Part shown: piece by piece, positions 22,501 through 36,038 of the stretch
How positions within the stretch are numbered: position 1 is the stretch's first letter
Layout of the letters: the number at the start of each line of letters is the position of its first letter
NCBI GenBank assembly: GCA_959347315.1
Contig: OY365815.1
Span: forward strand, 16,049,823-16,113,822
Length of the DNA: 64,000 nt
Source of the DNA: Bimastos eiseni
Taxonomy: Eukaryota > Annelida > Clitellata > Crassiclitellata > Lumbricidae
Direction: 5' to 3'
Notes under the pieces: generated by a model
Told to the model about the DNA's origin: nothing
The model's database searches: none
Seen by the model: only the letters and a program-made list of their open reading frames with translations
Made by a program: the position numbers and the translations under genes

Positions 22501-24373
22501 GACAGGTCGTTTATATGTCGGTCGCGTCACGATGGTCGTGACCGTCATATCGCATGGGCCCCAGGGGCTGACCGAATTGGAAAAGGGATGGGCAAGTATT
22601 CAGGCAGGCAGGAAGGATGACAAATACACAGATGGTTGTCAAACAGAAATCAGGGTGATACACAGAGCGAAACACACGTAGAAAGAATTCAATCTTGTCG
22701 ACACACTTTATTACCTAAAATTTATACATTTGTAACATTACATTGCTTTGCTTTACTTTACACTGCACAAGAACGAACGAGAACGAGCAACACCAATCCG
22801 ATTCTAAATTGTCCAGTTGCTTCTCTTTCCATGACCTCTTATCCTCGTCAGTTTGCGGTCTTTGTATAGCGCCCTAGGAGAAAGGGACCGTACCCCAGGA
22901 GGGGAGCTCAAGAATGACAATGACGTCCCCAACAGCGGACGAGAGAATCCGCTATTTCGGTTATTCGTGATCGCGTGGGTTGGTTGACAATGTTGCTTAA
23001 TTGTTGACTCAGACATGCTTCACCGTGCATAGGCATGCATACATGAACAACTGTATGCATATACATGTACATACATACACATATACTTACACACATACAT
23101 ACGCACATACATGCATATATTTATACATGCATGCATCATATATTCTTACATAAATACACACACCAGTCCAGTTAGATATTTTCTCTCTTGTTTAACTACG
23201 ACACCATTTACACTGGCGAGATATTTTAATTGTGAACTGAGAGGAAACCACTATGCGTCTGGGGATTCAGAAAAGCGCTCCACAAGTAATCAAGACGCAT
23301 GTATATGTATATATATATTTATATATAAGTACTTGTTTTAATATTACAAAATAATTAATCATGCACACACACAAGCATATATTATATTCAGACAAGAACA
23401 TTAGAATCTGTTTCGATCTGGTGAATGGTAGTACCGTAGTACGAATTATAATTATAGTTCCCATATCTTCACAGTCTGTTTTCAGTCAACAAAACCTAGC
23501 GCAATTGTTCGATTTCTAACGTCTCTAATTGACTGGTCTATCATTTATATCAGAGCACATTATTGCCCGCGACACCGTCTCTCCTCGGGGATTCAATTAA
23601 AGCAACACCTGCTTCCCTTCCTAGAGCTTCTCGGGGAACAGGTATAATACATATAAAACGTTCAGCCTCTTCCCGCAGTTTCTCGGGGTAAGGTTATTAA
23701 CGTATTCCCTCTACGTTACTGCTCAACCCCTCGAAACAGCTGGACGCGCATCTTGCGCTCCCGATCGGTGACAAGCAATTACGCGACCTACTCCGGGCAC
23801 CTGCTACGTAGGGGCGGCTTCAACGGTGACCGACTGAGGACACTTGTCAGCGACTGGCACCTGTCAGTCATCGAGTCAGCACGGCGAAGTAAAGTGGTTT
23901 CCAACGGTGACAAGACTAGAAAACAGTCATCTGACAAGTATAAACAAACAATGCAGTTTGCAGTAAATCCTAAAGATTTGGGCTGATCGTACGTGTTCGC
24001 TGCCATTCCTGGTGACGCCGTACTCCTCCTCCTCCTCCACCCTTCCTCCTCCTTCTTGTCTTCAGCCTCCAAGAACGAGAAGATGACGATGGCGATGTTC
24101 TGCTCGTTCGGCTTCTTTTCTCCTTGTTTATCTATTGTTGCTCGTGTTATTGTTGTCCGACATTGTTGCTATTATTATCGTTCTTCGTCCTCTTCATTAT
24201 TTGCATCGTCGTCGTCGTAATCATCATAATCATAGTGAACAAGAAGAATGAATATTTCGTAATGTACTGATCCATGCTTAATTAAGTTGCCTATTCATAA
24301 TCTGTTTGAGAGGTGCTAAAGTCAAATGTCAAGAGGCACGCACATATAAAATAGGCCTACAATACAAATGAAA
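22501..24373. other. Intergenic, no gene recognised
   Basis: CATA-like degenerate sequence lies at 23030-23150. A GC-richer patch at 23570-23990, with a repeated TTTCTCGGGG/CTTCTCGGGG, includes a 77-codon open frame (23753-23986), but nothing identifies it as a gene. Confidence 0.4.
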
Positions 24374-24453
24374 TTTGATATTGCTCTGCTTCCAACATCT
24401 TTGCTCAGAAGAACATATGCCTCGACGACACAACTGCAGTGGTAATGCAGACT
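24374..24453 (-). mobile_element. SINE tail fragment
   Basis: Shares TTTGCTCAGAAG, CCTCGACG and the surrounding order with the tail of the SINE at 18612-18823. The tRNA-like head is missing. Confidence 0.6.
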
Positions 24454-24838
24454 AAATAATGACGTGCGCGAAGAACTTGAGTCACCACACGCCCGTTGAA
24501 TGTGCTGCCTCTACAGGTCATGGCCTCGTCGGTTCCTATATTAAATGCAAAAACGTGCAAAATGTCTTTTTCCTGAAATCCTCTCAAAAATATGGAAAAA
24601 AAGGAGAATCCACGATATTGCATCAAGTAGCAATTTTACAGATTGGTTAGTAGTTCATGAAACTGCACGCTCAGCCAATGAATAGAATATATTGCCAATC
24701 TGGGAACGGACAATTGACCCCCCCCGACAATTGCCCTTGGACAATTGTCTCTCCCAGGAAGGACAATTGCCCCCTATTAGACCATAGGCTCGCCCAAACT
24801 ATGCATGCGTACATAAATAAATAAACACATACCTACAC

Positions 24839-26270
24839 ACATACATACATACATACATCGTAAGTACGTATGTATATGCATTATACGTGCAGATATACAT
24901 ACATGCATATACATATCTATAGACATACATGCATACATGCATACATACATACATACATACATACATACATACATACATACATACATACATACATACATAC
25001 ATACATACATACATACATACATACATACATACATACATACATACATACATACATACATACATACATACATACATACATACATACATAAAAACATACATAC
25101 ATACATACATACATAAATACATACATACATACTTAAATACATGCATACATACATACATACATACATGCATACATAAATACATACATACATACATACTTAA
25201 ATACATACATACATACATACATACATACATACATACATACATACATACATACATACATACATACATACATACATACATACATACATACATACATACATAC
25301 ATACATACATACATACATACATACATACATACATACATACATACATACATACATACATACATACATACATACATACATACATACATACATACATACATAC
25401 ATACATACATACATACATACATACATACATACATACATACATACATACATACATACATACATACATACATACATACATACATACATACATACATACATAC
25501 ATACATACATACATACATACATACATACATACATACATACATACATACATACATACATACATACATACATACATACATACATACATACATACATACATAC
25601 ATACATACATACATACATACATACATACATACATACATACATACATACATACATACATACATACATACATACATACATACATACATACATACATACATAC
25701 ATACATACATACATACATACATACATACATACATACATACATACATACATACATACATACATACATACATACATACATACATACATACATACATACATAC
25801 ATACATACATACATACATACATACATACATACATACATACATACATACATACATACATACATACATACATACATACATACATACATACATACATACATAC
25901 ATACATACATACATACATACATACATACATACATACATACATACATACATACATACATACATACATACATACATACATACATACATACATACATACATAC
26001 ATACATACATACATACATACATACATACATACATACATACATACATACATACATACATACATACATACATACATACATACATACATACATACATACATAC
26101 ATACATACATACATACATACATACATACATACATACATACATACATACATACATACATACATACATACATACATACATACATACATACATACATACATAC
26201 ATACATACATACATACATACATACATACATACATACATACATACATACATACATACATACATACATACAT
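24839..26270. repeat. (CATA)n array 1, left edge of the tandem block
   Basis: It starts with interrupted CATA, then carries a distinctive set of interruptions at about 25085-25205 (AAAAAC, AAATAC, CTTAAATAC, GCATAC in fixed order), then about 1.06 kb of apparently pure CATA to 26270. The same interruption order recurs in all five arrays, so they share descent by duplication. The left flank differs from the other arrays, marking the outer boundary. Confidence 0.97.
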
Positions 26271-26748
26271 AGCGAAAGAAATGGAGAAAAATCAATGTTC
26301 ATACGCAAAAGACTATATAAGACAAAATGACTTTGAAAACCATATATATGAAAAATAAATTAAATGATCACAAACAGGAGATGAATGAACTAGGCATATA
26401 CGCAAATGCACAAGCACTAAATAGAAACGAAGACGCATTTAGTGACTCTTAATCATCGCCATTTTAACACAAATGTCTGTCTTAAATAGGCTTGTATATA
26501 TACATACATACATAGCGAAAGAAATGGAGAAAAATCAATGTTCATACGCAAAAGACTATATAAGACAAAATGACTTTGAAAACCATATATATGAAAAATA
26601 AATTAAATGATCACAAACAGGAGATGAATGAACTAGGCATATACGCAAATGCACAAGCACTAAATAGAAACGAAGACGCATTTAGTGACTCTTAATCATC
26701 GCCATTTTAACACAAATGTCTGTCTTAAATAGGCTTGTATATATACAG
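26271..26748. repeat. 243-bp direct repeat, two copies, inside unit 1
   Basis: The segment starting AGCGAAAGAAATGGAG occurs at 26271 and again at 26514 and looks identical. The second copy runs into ATATATACAGAGCC instead of CATACATAC. Units 2 and 3 carry the same doublet (31618/31861 and 36929/37172), while unit 4 has one copy (42432). Confidence 0.95.
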
Positions 26749-27173
26749 AGCCAAAATTTAGATATGTTTTGTAAATTGTAATCACATAAAGAAAATCTAA
26801 ATCAAAATAAATTTAAATACCTCGTAACTTCGCTTCGCGCCTTGGCTTTGAAGTTGGCTGGCTTTGCTTCGATCCTGATTTTTCGTATCAATTTTCGGTT
26901 ATCTGAAAACCCTCTGCATGGTACCTTCAACTTTAAATTACCGCAATATCGAAACAACTGATAATGCTAGGTGTAAATACGCAAGCCAATGTTCAGTTGT
27001 GTATTTTAAAGTGTCTACTCAGTCTGGGTTTTAAGTTGTTCTCAAATAGAGGTGTCAAATAGAAATATCTGAAATTAAATACCTCTTGTCTTCACTCCAC
27101 ATTGGCTTTGAAGTCGTCATTGCCATGACTAAGGATCAATTACGTTTGTTTCACAATGACATCATATATTAAT

Positions 27174-27206
27174 AACCAATCACGACACTGACGTGGATCA
27201 CGTGAC
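27174..27206. promoter_or_regulatory. CCAAT / TGACGTGG / CACGTG cluster in unit 1
   Basis: CCAAT at 27176-27180, TGACGTGG at 27189-27196 (bZIP/UPRE-like) and CACGTG at 27199-27204 (E-box) sit within 30 nt, a promoter-like grouping. It is repeated at the same offset in units 2, 3 and 4 (near 32523, 37834 and 43094). Activity is inferred. Confidence 0.35.
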
Positions 27207-28943
27207 TCTTGTAACAAGTTTTGGTTCCAGTTTTCGGGTGATTGCTTTGTAGCTTCTCGCTCAAGCACGATGTAAAGTACTTCAGCAAGTATGTAAACCT
27301 ACAATGCAAGTCGAACATTCCCTTTTATAAAACATGTTGCTGTTGGATTGAAGAATGGTTAGTTCATTGGTAGCCCATGATGCTATGTCTAACTAGGTAT
27401 AGTGCCATATTAGACTGCGTTCGCGATATTGTTGGCTTTTTGTTTCGGTTTTTAATCTTTATTATTTTACTGTCCCGTTCTTGAAATTCTTGAAATTTCA
27501 TTATCAAAAAAATTAAATTAGAATATTTATATCTGTACTCTCTTTAAGACATCAATATGAGACAGATTGACATGCAAACAAAACCGCGTGGAAAGATACT
27601 ATAATTCCCAGTGGCGTAGCGAGGCAAAGCGCCGCCTGGAGCGAAGGTACAAAATGCCGCCTCTGCCTATTTTTCCATCACTTCGTTCTTGTATATATAG
27701 GCCTACCCCGAGATATACACAAGGAGATAAGCATAGGGCGCCTGTTTTGAGTGCTTTCATTAAGCTCTTAGATACATTATGATTATTCTATTCAGTATTC
27801 AAATAATTACAGTTAGTAACAGCATCAGCATGCACTATCGACATTAAAGCTGTATGTCCTTTTACTAATTAAAATGCATTATCATTAGATATAAAGATAT
27901 GAAAATAGAATAATATTGTATTAATTAAAAAATTAACCAGTTATAAAACAAACAAATAAAGCAAGCCTCACAATAAAGTTACTAAACGTCTTGCAGGCTA
28001 GATCGAAAGTTATAAAGTCCCCATAAAAATAAAATAAAACAATACAAATCATAGGGCCTATATATATATATTCTTTCTCTATACGTATTGAAAAGAAAGT
28101 TCTAGGCCTAAACAATAATTTAATCATAGTGAGGCCATAGTAAGTATGTTACTTAGAATAGATTAGTAACTGATAACTTTGACTAATTGGAGCGCTCATT
28201 AGTAGGCCTGGTAACCTTGAAGGGGCGCTATATAAATTTTCGTAATGAATGAATGAATGAATGAATGAATGAACTGATCATACGGATTACGGATACTGTA
28301 CGGTCTCATACTTTCATTATACCTGTCAACTGCTACAATTTAAAAATTTACTTTTCTTGCTTTCCCTGCAGCAAATGTGGTTGCTTTGATCAAACTGAAC
28401 CTTGATGATTAGGTTTACTATCAACTCTAGAGTCTAGACATAACACATCCGGTGATTGGCGTATTCAGAGTGTATACAGGACACTCGCTACAAACGAATC
28501 TTTTTGGATTAGTATAATTTGTCTATTAATCAACCTTTCTATTCTTGATGTTCATATAAAATTTTCTATTCATACATGAAACGCTTATTGATAGTTTCCT
28601 TTGAGCGGTGCTATAAAAATAATAATGTTATTACAACAAGGGATTAGCGTTACAACACCCTGTTACACATATTTAAGCCTACTGATCAGAAGGTGGAGCC
28701 AGTAGTTTATGGCTGGGTGTATGAAGAGCTGTTTTTAAAGTATGTTATATATATATAATATATATAATATATTATGTGCATAAGCTTGACACGCGACTCG
28801 ACGCGAGGGAGGCACATGCCTGGAGTAATGGAGCATTTTGTTTTGCGTTTTAGGCTTTGTTTCGGCTGATGTTAAATCCCAGTGTCTTCAATGCATGTGT
28901 AAGGTAAGTATTATTTATGCATGTATTATGTGCAAGCATCAAT

Positions 28944-29020
28944 CAATCAATCAATCATAAATACTTGAGAGTGCGCCCCTTCAAGAAATCTACTCAGAGT
29001 CGCTCCCGGCCTATAGACCG
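28944..29020. repeat. (TCAA)n run and diverged ATATAGCGC-family core
   Basis: ATCAATCAATCAATC is followed by ATAAATACTTGAGAGTGCGC, CCCTTCAAGAAATCTACTCA and GAGTCGCTC, a diverged version of the dispersed core. Present in all four units. Confidence 0.5.
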
Positions 29021-29074
29021 CGGCTGAAAAGGACAGTTTTAAGAGAGGCGTAAAATGAAGTTGAAGATCAGGAG

Positions 29075-29240
29075 CGCAACAAGAAAATTTTTCTAAGGGG
29101 TGCTCACATTGCAAACGCCGACGGCATGAAGCAGTGCAAAGGAAGCAGCCCTAGCCCCTTCAAAACAGGAAGCTCATCGGATGTCGATCAGTTTCAGTTT
29201 TGTTGCTCAACCTTTATATCCAGGGGTGCTCAAGATTTGT
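29075..29240. repeat. Interspersed repeat shared with 53310
   Basis: AAGGGGTGCTCACATTGCAA, ACGCCGACGGC and GTGAAGCAGnG-like blocks match, in order, the sequence at 53317-53370 (GGGGGTGCTCAGATTGCAAG and following). A further AGGGGTGCTCAAGATT follows at 29222. Units 2-4 carry it too. Confidence 0.5.
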
Positions 29241-30717
29241 GACCCATCCTTCCTTGTCACGCGTCGTCACAAAAGTCCTAATCTCCCTCCAATATGACGT
29301 CCCATTGCTCAGCATCCCAGAAGAAAAAAACAGATGTCCAGAATTTTATGTGCAAATTTTCTGCTTATTGTCAAAAAACGCAAATTATAACTATAAAAAT
29401 ACTTAAAACTATATATTAGAACAAAGGAAAGTATAATTTTTAACTCATTATGCATTCCACAAGATGAAAAGCTCTGGTAGAATCATTATATTTATAAAAA
29501 ATATGTTTAATAACACTAACTTGAAACGATCCAAAACTTTATGCTTCTTCATTCTCTCATGGAGAAGCAAAATGCTCCTTCGTGGAATAAATAGGGGAGC
29601 ATAGTATGGATCTCGTCATACTGTTCAATGGATATTCCATTAAGATCCAGCTCTTCTTCGTATATCCAATCTATACTCTTCATTTTCTTCGATTGCGATT
29701 GCAACCATTAGTTCACATTGCCGACGTGCAACGACTCTTTGTGGCCTGAAGCGCTTTGACGGAGTAATTGATTCCTGCCTGCTGTGTGTTATAGAATGTC
29801 TGCCTCACGTACCACAACCCCAAAAATGACACAAAACGTAAAAGTGAACAATCTAAAAGTAAGAATGCAATGATCATAATTAATGTTAAATTGTGGCAAC
29901 AATTAATGCTAATTATATATAACTTGTTTAATTGAGTGAAGGTTTTAAATAAAGTTGTGCATTTTGATGTTTGTTTTGTATGTTGTCAATCTATGCCATG
30001 CAATCAGCCAACTGGTTGATTGCACGCCCAGAAACCACCACGTGGACTCGTGGAGGTGTTGACAAAGGTCTCCTCAGTCCATTCACTTCAGCTCCCAAAC
30101 AATAAGATTTCGTCGCCAGTTTGGTTTACCGTTAGGACTTCCCAATATTATAAAATTTGAATAATTTGTTTTTACTTTTGGATGGAAACGCAAGACAAAC
30201 ATTCCCGTTGGTACAAAACGTGAAGAGTCGCAACTCAGATACTTGAGAATATGTAAAAAGAGCAGAAATACACAGCTAGGACGCAGAGTCTATCGAGCAA
30301 AAATTGGGCGAACAAAAGAAGACTGGGTATAATATGTAAAATTGAATTGACAAAGCGAGGGAGAGGACAAGACATCAGCGACATAGAGTGAAAAAGTGAT
30401 AGATTGTAACAAGCAAGAGATATATTATGTCAGAGACAGACGGAAAGAGAAAAGTGACATTAAAAAGAATGATACAGACAGAGAATATAAAGATCGATGA
30501 TAGACAGGCACTTAGGCATATATAGACAGACAGAGAGATAGACAGACAGACACACCGACACACAGGTAGATAGAGATGCAGGCATACATACAGATAGTTA
30601 GACAGATATGCAGGCAGACAGATAGGCAGCTGAATAGACAGACATGCATATAATTAGGCAGACAGACAGACAAAGATGCATACATACATAGATATAATGA
30701 GATACAGGCACAGACAT

Positions 30718-31617
30718 ATATGCATACATACATACATACATAAATACATACATACATACATACATACATACATACATACATACATACATACATACATACA
30801 TACATACATACATACATACATACATACATACATACATACATACATACATACATACATACATACATACATACATACATACATACATACATACATAAAAACA
30901 TACATACATACATACATACATAAATACATACATACATACTTAAATACATGCATACATACATACATACATACATGCATACATAAATACATACATACATACA
31001 TACTTAAATACATACATACATACATACATACATACATACATACATACATACATACATACATACATACATACATACATACATACATACATACATACATACA
31101 TACATACATACATACATACATACATACATACATACATACATACATACATACATACATACATACATACATACATACATACATACATACATACATACATACA
31201 TACATACATACATACATACATACATACATACATACATACATACATACATACATACATACATACATACATACATACATACATACATACATACATACATACA
31301 TACATACATACATACATACATACATACATACATACATACATACATACATACATACATACATACATACATACATACATACATACATACATACATACATACA
31401 TACATACATACATACATACATACATACATACATACATACATACATACATACATACATACATACATACATACATACATACATACATACATACATACATACA
31501 TACATACATACATACATACATACATACATACATACATACATACATACATACATACATACATACATACATACATACATACATACATACATACATACATACA
31601 TACATACATACATACAT
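30718..31617. repeat. (CATA)n array 2
   Basis: Boundary array between units 1 and 2. It has the shared interruption block at about 30893-31013 and then about 600 nt of pure CATA. Confidence 0.97.
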
Positions 31618-33710
31618 AGCGAAAGAAATGGAGAAAAATCAATGTTCATACGCAAAAGACTATATAAGACAAAATGACTTTGAAAACCATATATATGAAA
31701 AATAAATTAAATGATCACAAACAGGAGATGAATGAACTAGGCATATACGCAAATGCACAAGCACTAAATAGAAACGAAGACGCATTTAGTGACTCTTAAT
31801 CATCGCCATTTTAACACAAATGTCTGTCTTAAATAGGCTTGTATATATACATACATACATAGCGAAAGAAATGGAGAAAAATCAATGTTCATACGCAAAA
31901 GACTATATAAGACAAAATGACTTTGAAAACCATATATATGAAAAATAAATTAAATGATCACAAACAGGAGATGAATGAACTAGGCATATACGCAAATGCA
32001 CAAGCACTAAATAGAAACGAAGACGCATTTAGTGACTCTTAATCATCGCCATTTTAACACAAATGTCTGTCTTAAATAGGCTTGTATATATACAGAGCCA
32101 AAATTTAGATATGTTTTGTAAATTGTAATCACATAAAGAAAATCTAAATCAAAATAAATTTAAATACCTCGTAACTTCGCTTCGCGCCTTGGCTTTGAAG
32201 TTGGCTGGCTTTGCTTCGATCCTGATTTTTCGTATCAATTTTCGGTTATCTGAAAACCCTCTGCATGGTACCTTCAACTTTAAATTACCGCAATATCGAA
32301 ACAACTGATAATGCTAGGTGTAAATACGCAAGCCAATGTTCAGTTGTGTATTTTAAAGTGTCTACTCAGTCTGGGTTTTAAGTTGTTCTCAAATAGAGGT
32401 GTCAAATAGAAATATCTGAAATTAAATACCTCTTGTCTTCACTCCACATTGGCTTTGAAGTCGTCATTGCCATGACTAAGGATCAATTACGTTTGTTTCA
32501 CAATGACATCATATATTAATAACCAATCACGACACTGACGTGGATCACGTGACTCTTGTAACAAGTTTTGGTTCCAGTTTTCGGGTGATTGCTTTGTAGC
32601 TTCTCGCTCAAGCACGATGTAAAGTACTTCAGCAAGTATGTAAACCTACAATGCAAGTCGAACATTCCCTTTTATAAAACATGTTGCTGTTGGATTGAAG
32701 AATGGTTAGTTCATTGGTAGCCCATGATGCTATGTCTAACTAGGTATAGTGCCATATTAGACTGCGTTCGCGATATTGTTGGCTTTTTGTTTCGGTTTTT
32801 AATCTTTATTATTTTACTGTCCCGTTCTTGAAATTCTTGAAATTTCATTATCAAAAAAATTAAATTAGAATATTTATATCTGTACTCTCTTTAAGACATC
32901 AATATGAGACAGATTGACATGCAAACAAAACCGCGTGGAAAGATACTATAATTCCCAGTGGCGTAGCGAGGCAAAGCGCCGCCTGGAGCGAAGGTACAAA
33001 ATGCCGCCTCTGCCTATTTTTCCATCACTTCGTTCTTGTATATATAGGCCTACCCCGAGATATACACAAGGAGATAAGCATAGGGCGCCTGTTTTGAGTG
33101 CTTTCATTAAGCTCTTAGATACATTATGATTATTCTATTCAGTATTCAAATAATTACAGTTAGTAACAGCATCAGCATGCACTATCGACATTAAAGCTGT
33201 ATGTCCTTTTACTAATTAAAATGCATTATCATTAGATATAAAGATATGAAAATAGAATAATATTGTATTAATTAAAAAATTAACCAGTTATAAAACAAAC
33301 AAATAAAGCAAGCCTCACAATAAAGTTACTAAACGTCTTGCAGGCTAGATCGAAAGTTATAAAGTCCCCATAAAAATAAAATAAAACAATACAAATCATA
33401 GGGCCTATATATATATATTCTTTCTCTATACGTATTGAAAAGAAAGTTCTAGGCCTAAACAATAATTTAATCATAGTGAGGCCATAGTAAGTATGTTACT
33501 TAGAATAGATTAGTAACTGATAACTTTGACTAATTGGAGCGCTCATTAGTAGGCCTGGTAACCTTGAAGGGGCGCTATATAAATTTTCGTAATGAATGAA
33601 TGAATGAATGAATGAATGAACTGATCATACGGATTACGGATACTGTACGGTCTCATACTTTCATTATACCTGTCAACTGCTACAATTTAAAAATTTACTT
33701 TTCTTGCTTT

Positions 33711-33764
33711 CCCTGCAGCAAATGTGGTTGCTTTGATCCCCTGCAGCAAATGTGGTTGCTTTGA
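33711..33764. repeat. 27-bp tandem duplication private to unit 2
   Basis: Two adjacent copies of a 27-nt segment starting CCCTGCAGCAAATGTGG. Units 1, 3 and 4 have one copy. Confidence 0.95.
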
Positions 33765-36038
33765 TCAAACTGAACCTTGATGATTAGGTTTACTATCAAC
33801 TCTAGAGTCTAGACATAACACATCCGGTGATTGGCGTATTCAGAGTGTATACAGGACACTCGCTACAAACGAATCTTTTTGGATTAGTATAATTTGTCTA
33901 TTAATCAACCTTTCTATTCTTGATGTTCATATAAAATTTTCTATTCATACATGAAACGCTTATTGATAGTTTCCTTTGAGCGGTGCTATAAAAATAATAA
34001 TGTTATTACAACAAGGGATTAGCGTTACAACACCCTGTTACACATATTTAAGCCTACTGATCAGAAGGTGGAGCCAGTAGTTTATGGCTGGGTGTATGAA
34101 GAGCTGTTTTTAAAGTATGTTATATATATATAATATATATAATATATTATGTGCATAAGCTTGACACGCGACTCGACGCGAGGCACATGCCTGGAGTAAT
34201 GGAGCATTTTGTTTTGCGTTTTAGGCTTTGTTTCGGCTGATGTTAAATCCCAGTGTCTTCAATGCATGTGTAAGGTAAGTATTATTTATGCATGTATTAT
34301 GTGCAAGCATCAATCAATCAATCAATCATAAATACTTGAGAGTGCGCCCCTTCAAGAAATCTACTCAGAGTCGCTCCCGGCCTATAGACCGCGGCTGAAA
34401 AGGACAGTTTTAAGAGAGGCGTAAAATGAAGTTGAAGATCAGGAGCGCAACAAGAAAATTTTTCTAAGGGGTGCTCACATTGCAAACGCCGACGGCATGA
34501 AGCAGTGCAAAGGAAGCAGCCCTAGCCCCTTCAAAACAGGAAGCTCATCGGATGTCGATCAGTTTCAGTTTTGTTGCTCAACCTTTATATCCAGGGGTGC
34601 TCAAGATTTGTGACCCATCCTTCCTTGTCACGCGTCGTCACAAAAGTCCTAATCTTTTATGTGCAAATTTTCTGCTTATTGTCAAAAAACGCAAATTATA
34701 ACTATAAAAATACTTAAAACTATATATTAGAACAAAGGAAAGTATAATTTTTAACTCATTATGCATTCCACAAGATGAAAAGCTCTGGTAGAATCATTAT
34801 ATTTATAAAAAATATGTTTAATAACACTAACTTGAAACGATCCAAAACTTTATGCTTCTTCATTCTCTCATGGAGAAGCAAAATGCTCCTTCGTGGAATA
34901 AATAGGGGAGCATAGTATGGATCTCGTCATACTGTTCAATGGATATTCCATTAAGATCCAGCTCTTCTTCGTATATCCAATCTATACTCTTCATTTTCTT
35001 CGATTGCGATTGCAACCATTAGTTCACATTGCCGACGTGCAACGACTCTTTGTGGCCTGAAGCGCTTTGACGGAGTAATTGATTCCTGCCTGCTGTGTGT
35101 TATAGAATGTCTGCCTCACGTACCACAACCCCAAAAATGACACAAAACGTAAAAGTGAACAATCTAAAAGTAAGAATGCAATGATCATAATTAATGTTAA
35201 ATTGTGGCAACAATTAATGCTAATTATATATAACTTGTTTAATTGAGTGAAGGTTTTAAATAAAGTTGTGCATTTTGATGTTTGTTTTGTATGTTGTCAA
35301 TCTATGCCATGCAATCAGCCAACTGGTTGATTGCACGCCCAGAAACCACCACGTGGACTCGTGGAGGTGTTGACAAAGGTCTCCTCAGTCCATTCACTTC
35401 AGCTCCCAAACAATAAGATTTCGTCGCCAGTTTGGTTTACCGTTAGGACTTCCCAATATTATAAAATTTGAATAATTTGTTTTTACTTTTGGATGGAAAC
35501 GCAAGACAAACATTCCCGTTGGTACAAAACGTGAAGAGTCGCAACTCAGATACTTGAGAATATGTAAAAAGAGCAGAAATACACAGCTAGGACGCAGAGT
35601 CTATCGAGCAAAAATTGGGCGAACAAAAGAAGACTGGGTATAATATGTAAAATTGAATTGGAAAGTCAACAAAGCGAGGGAGAGGACAAGACATCAGCGA
35701 CATAGAGTGAAAAAGTGATAGATTGTAACAAGCAAGAGATATATTATGTCAGAGACAGACGGAAAGAGAAAAGTGACATTAAAAAGAATGATACAGACAG
35801 AGAATATAAAGATCGATGATAGACAGGCACTTAGGCATATATAGACAGACAGAGAGATAGACAGACAGACACACCGACACACAGGTAGATAGAGATGCAG
35901 GCATACATACAGATAGTTAGACAGATATGCAGGCAGACAGATAGGCAGCTGAATAGACAGACATGCATATAATTAGGCAGACAGACAGACAAAGATGCAT
36001 ACATACATAGATATAATGAGATACAGGCACAGACATAT

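Larger units (their letters stand above)
28372..29953 (+). ncRNA. Candidate spliced, polyadenylated non-coding transcript in each unit (unit 1 copy)
   Basis: Within the unit there is a strong acceptor (TTGCTTTCCCTGCAG, ending 28371) and 532 nt later a near-consensus donor (AAG/GTAAGTATT at 28904). An AATAAA at 29948-29953 is followed at once by a TG-rich stretch, as expected of a cleavage site. The candidate promoter lies 1.2 kb upstream. Frames after the acceptor hit stops quickly (one reads about ten codons), so a protein is unlikely. Everything is repeated in units 2-4. This is sequence-signal evidence only; there is no conserved RNA family to name. Confidence 0.25.
26271..31617. repeat. 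Tandem 5.3-kb unit, copy 1
   Basis: First of four head-to-tail copies; 5347 nt to the next start. It opens with two 243-bp sub-repeats (26271 and 26514), continues through about 4 kb of unique sequence, a GACA-rich stretch (about 30500-30717) and (CATA)n array 2 (30718-31617). Private states are GAGGGAGGCAC near 28806 (4 nt longer than in the others) and lack of the 8 nt GAAAGTCA near 30349. It includes copies of the GCGCTATATAAATT repeat (28225) and the TGAGAGTGCGCCCCTTCAAG core (28970). Encoded open frames of 62-71 codons have no recognised family. Confidence 0.95.

Noticed and set aside
23753..23986. 77-codon frame in a GC-richer patch
   Set aside because: No recognisable domain, the opposite strand is equally open, and no convincing splice sites were seen.
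24799..26295. Very long open frames (up to about 500 codons) of Cys-Met-Tyr-Val or His-Thr-Tyr-Ile repeats
   Set aside because: Pure CATA repeats lack stop codons in most frames on both strands; the frames are compositional. The same applies to arrays 2-5.
27567..27782. 71-codon frame repeated in all four 5.3-kb units
   Set aside because: Its start overlaps a CAGTGGCGTAGCGAGGC transposon-end-like motif and no domain is recognisable. Conservation among the units only reflects recent duplication, not selection.
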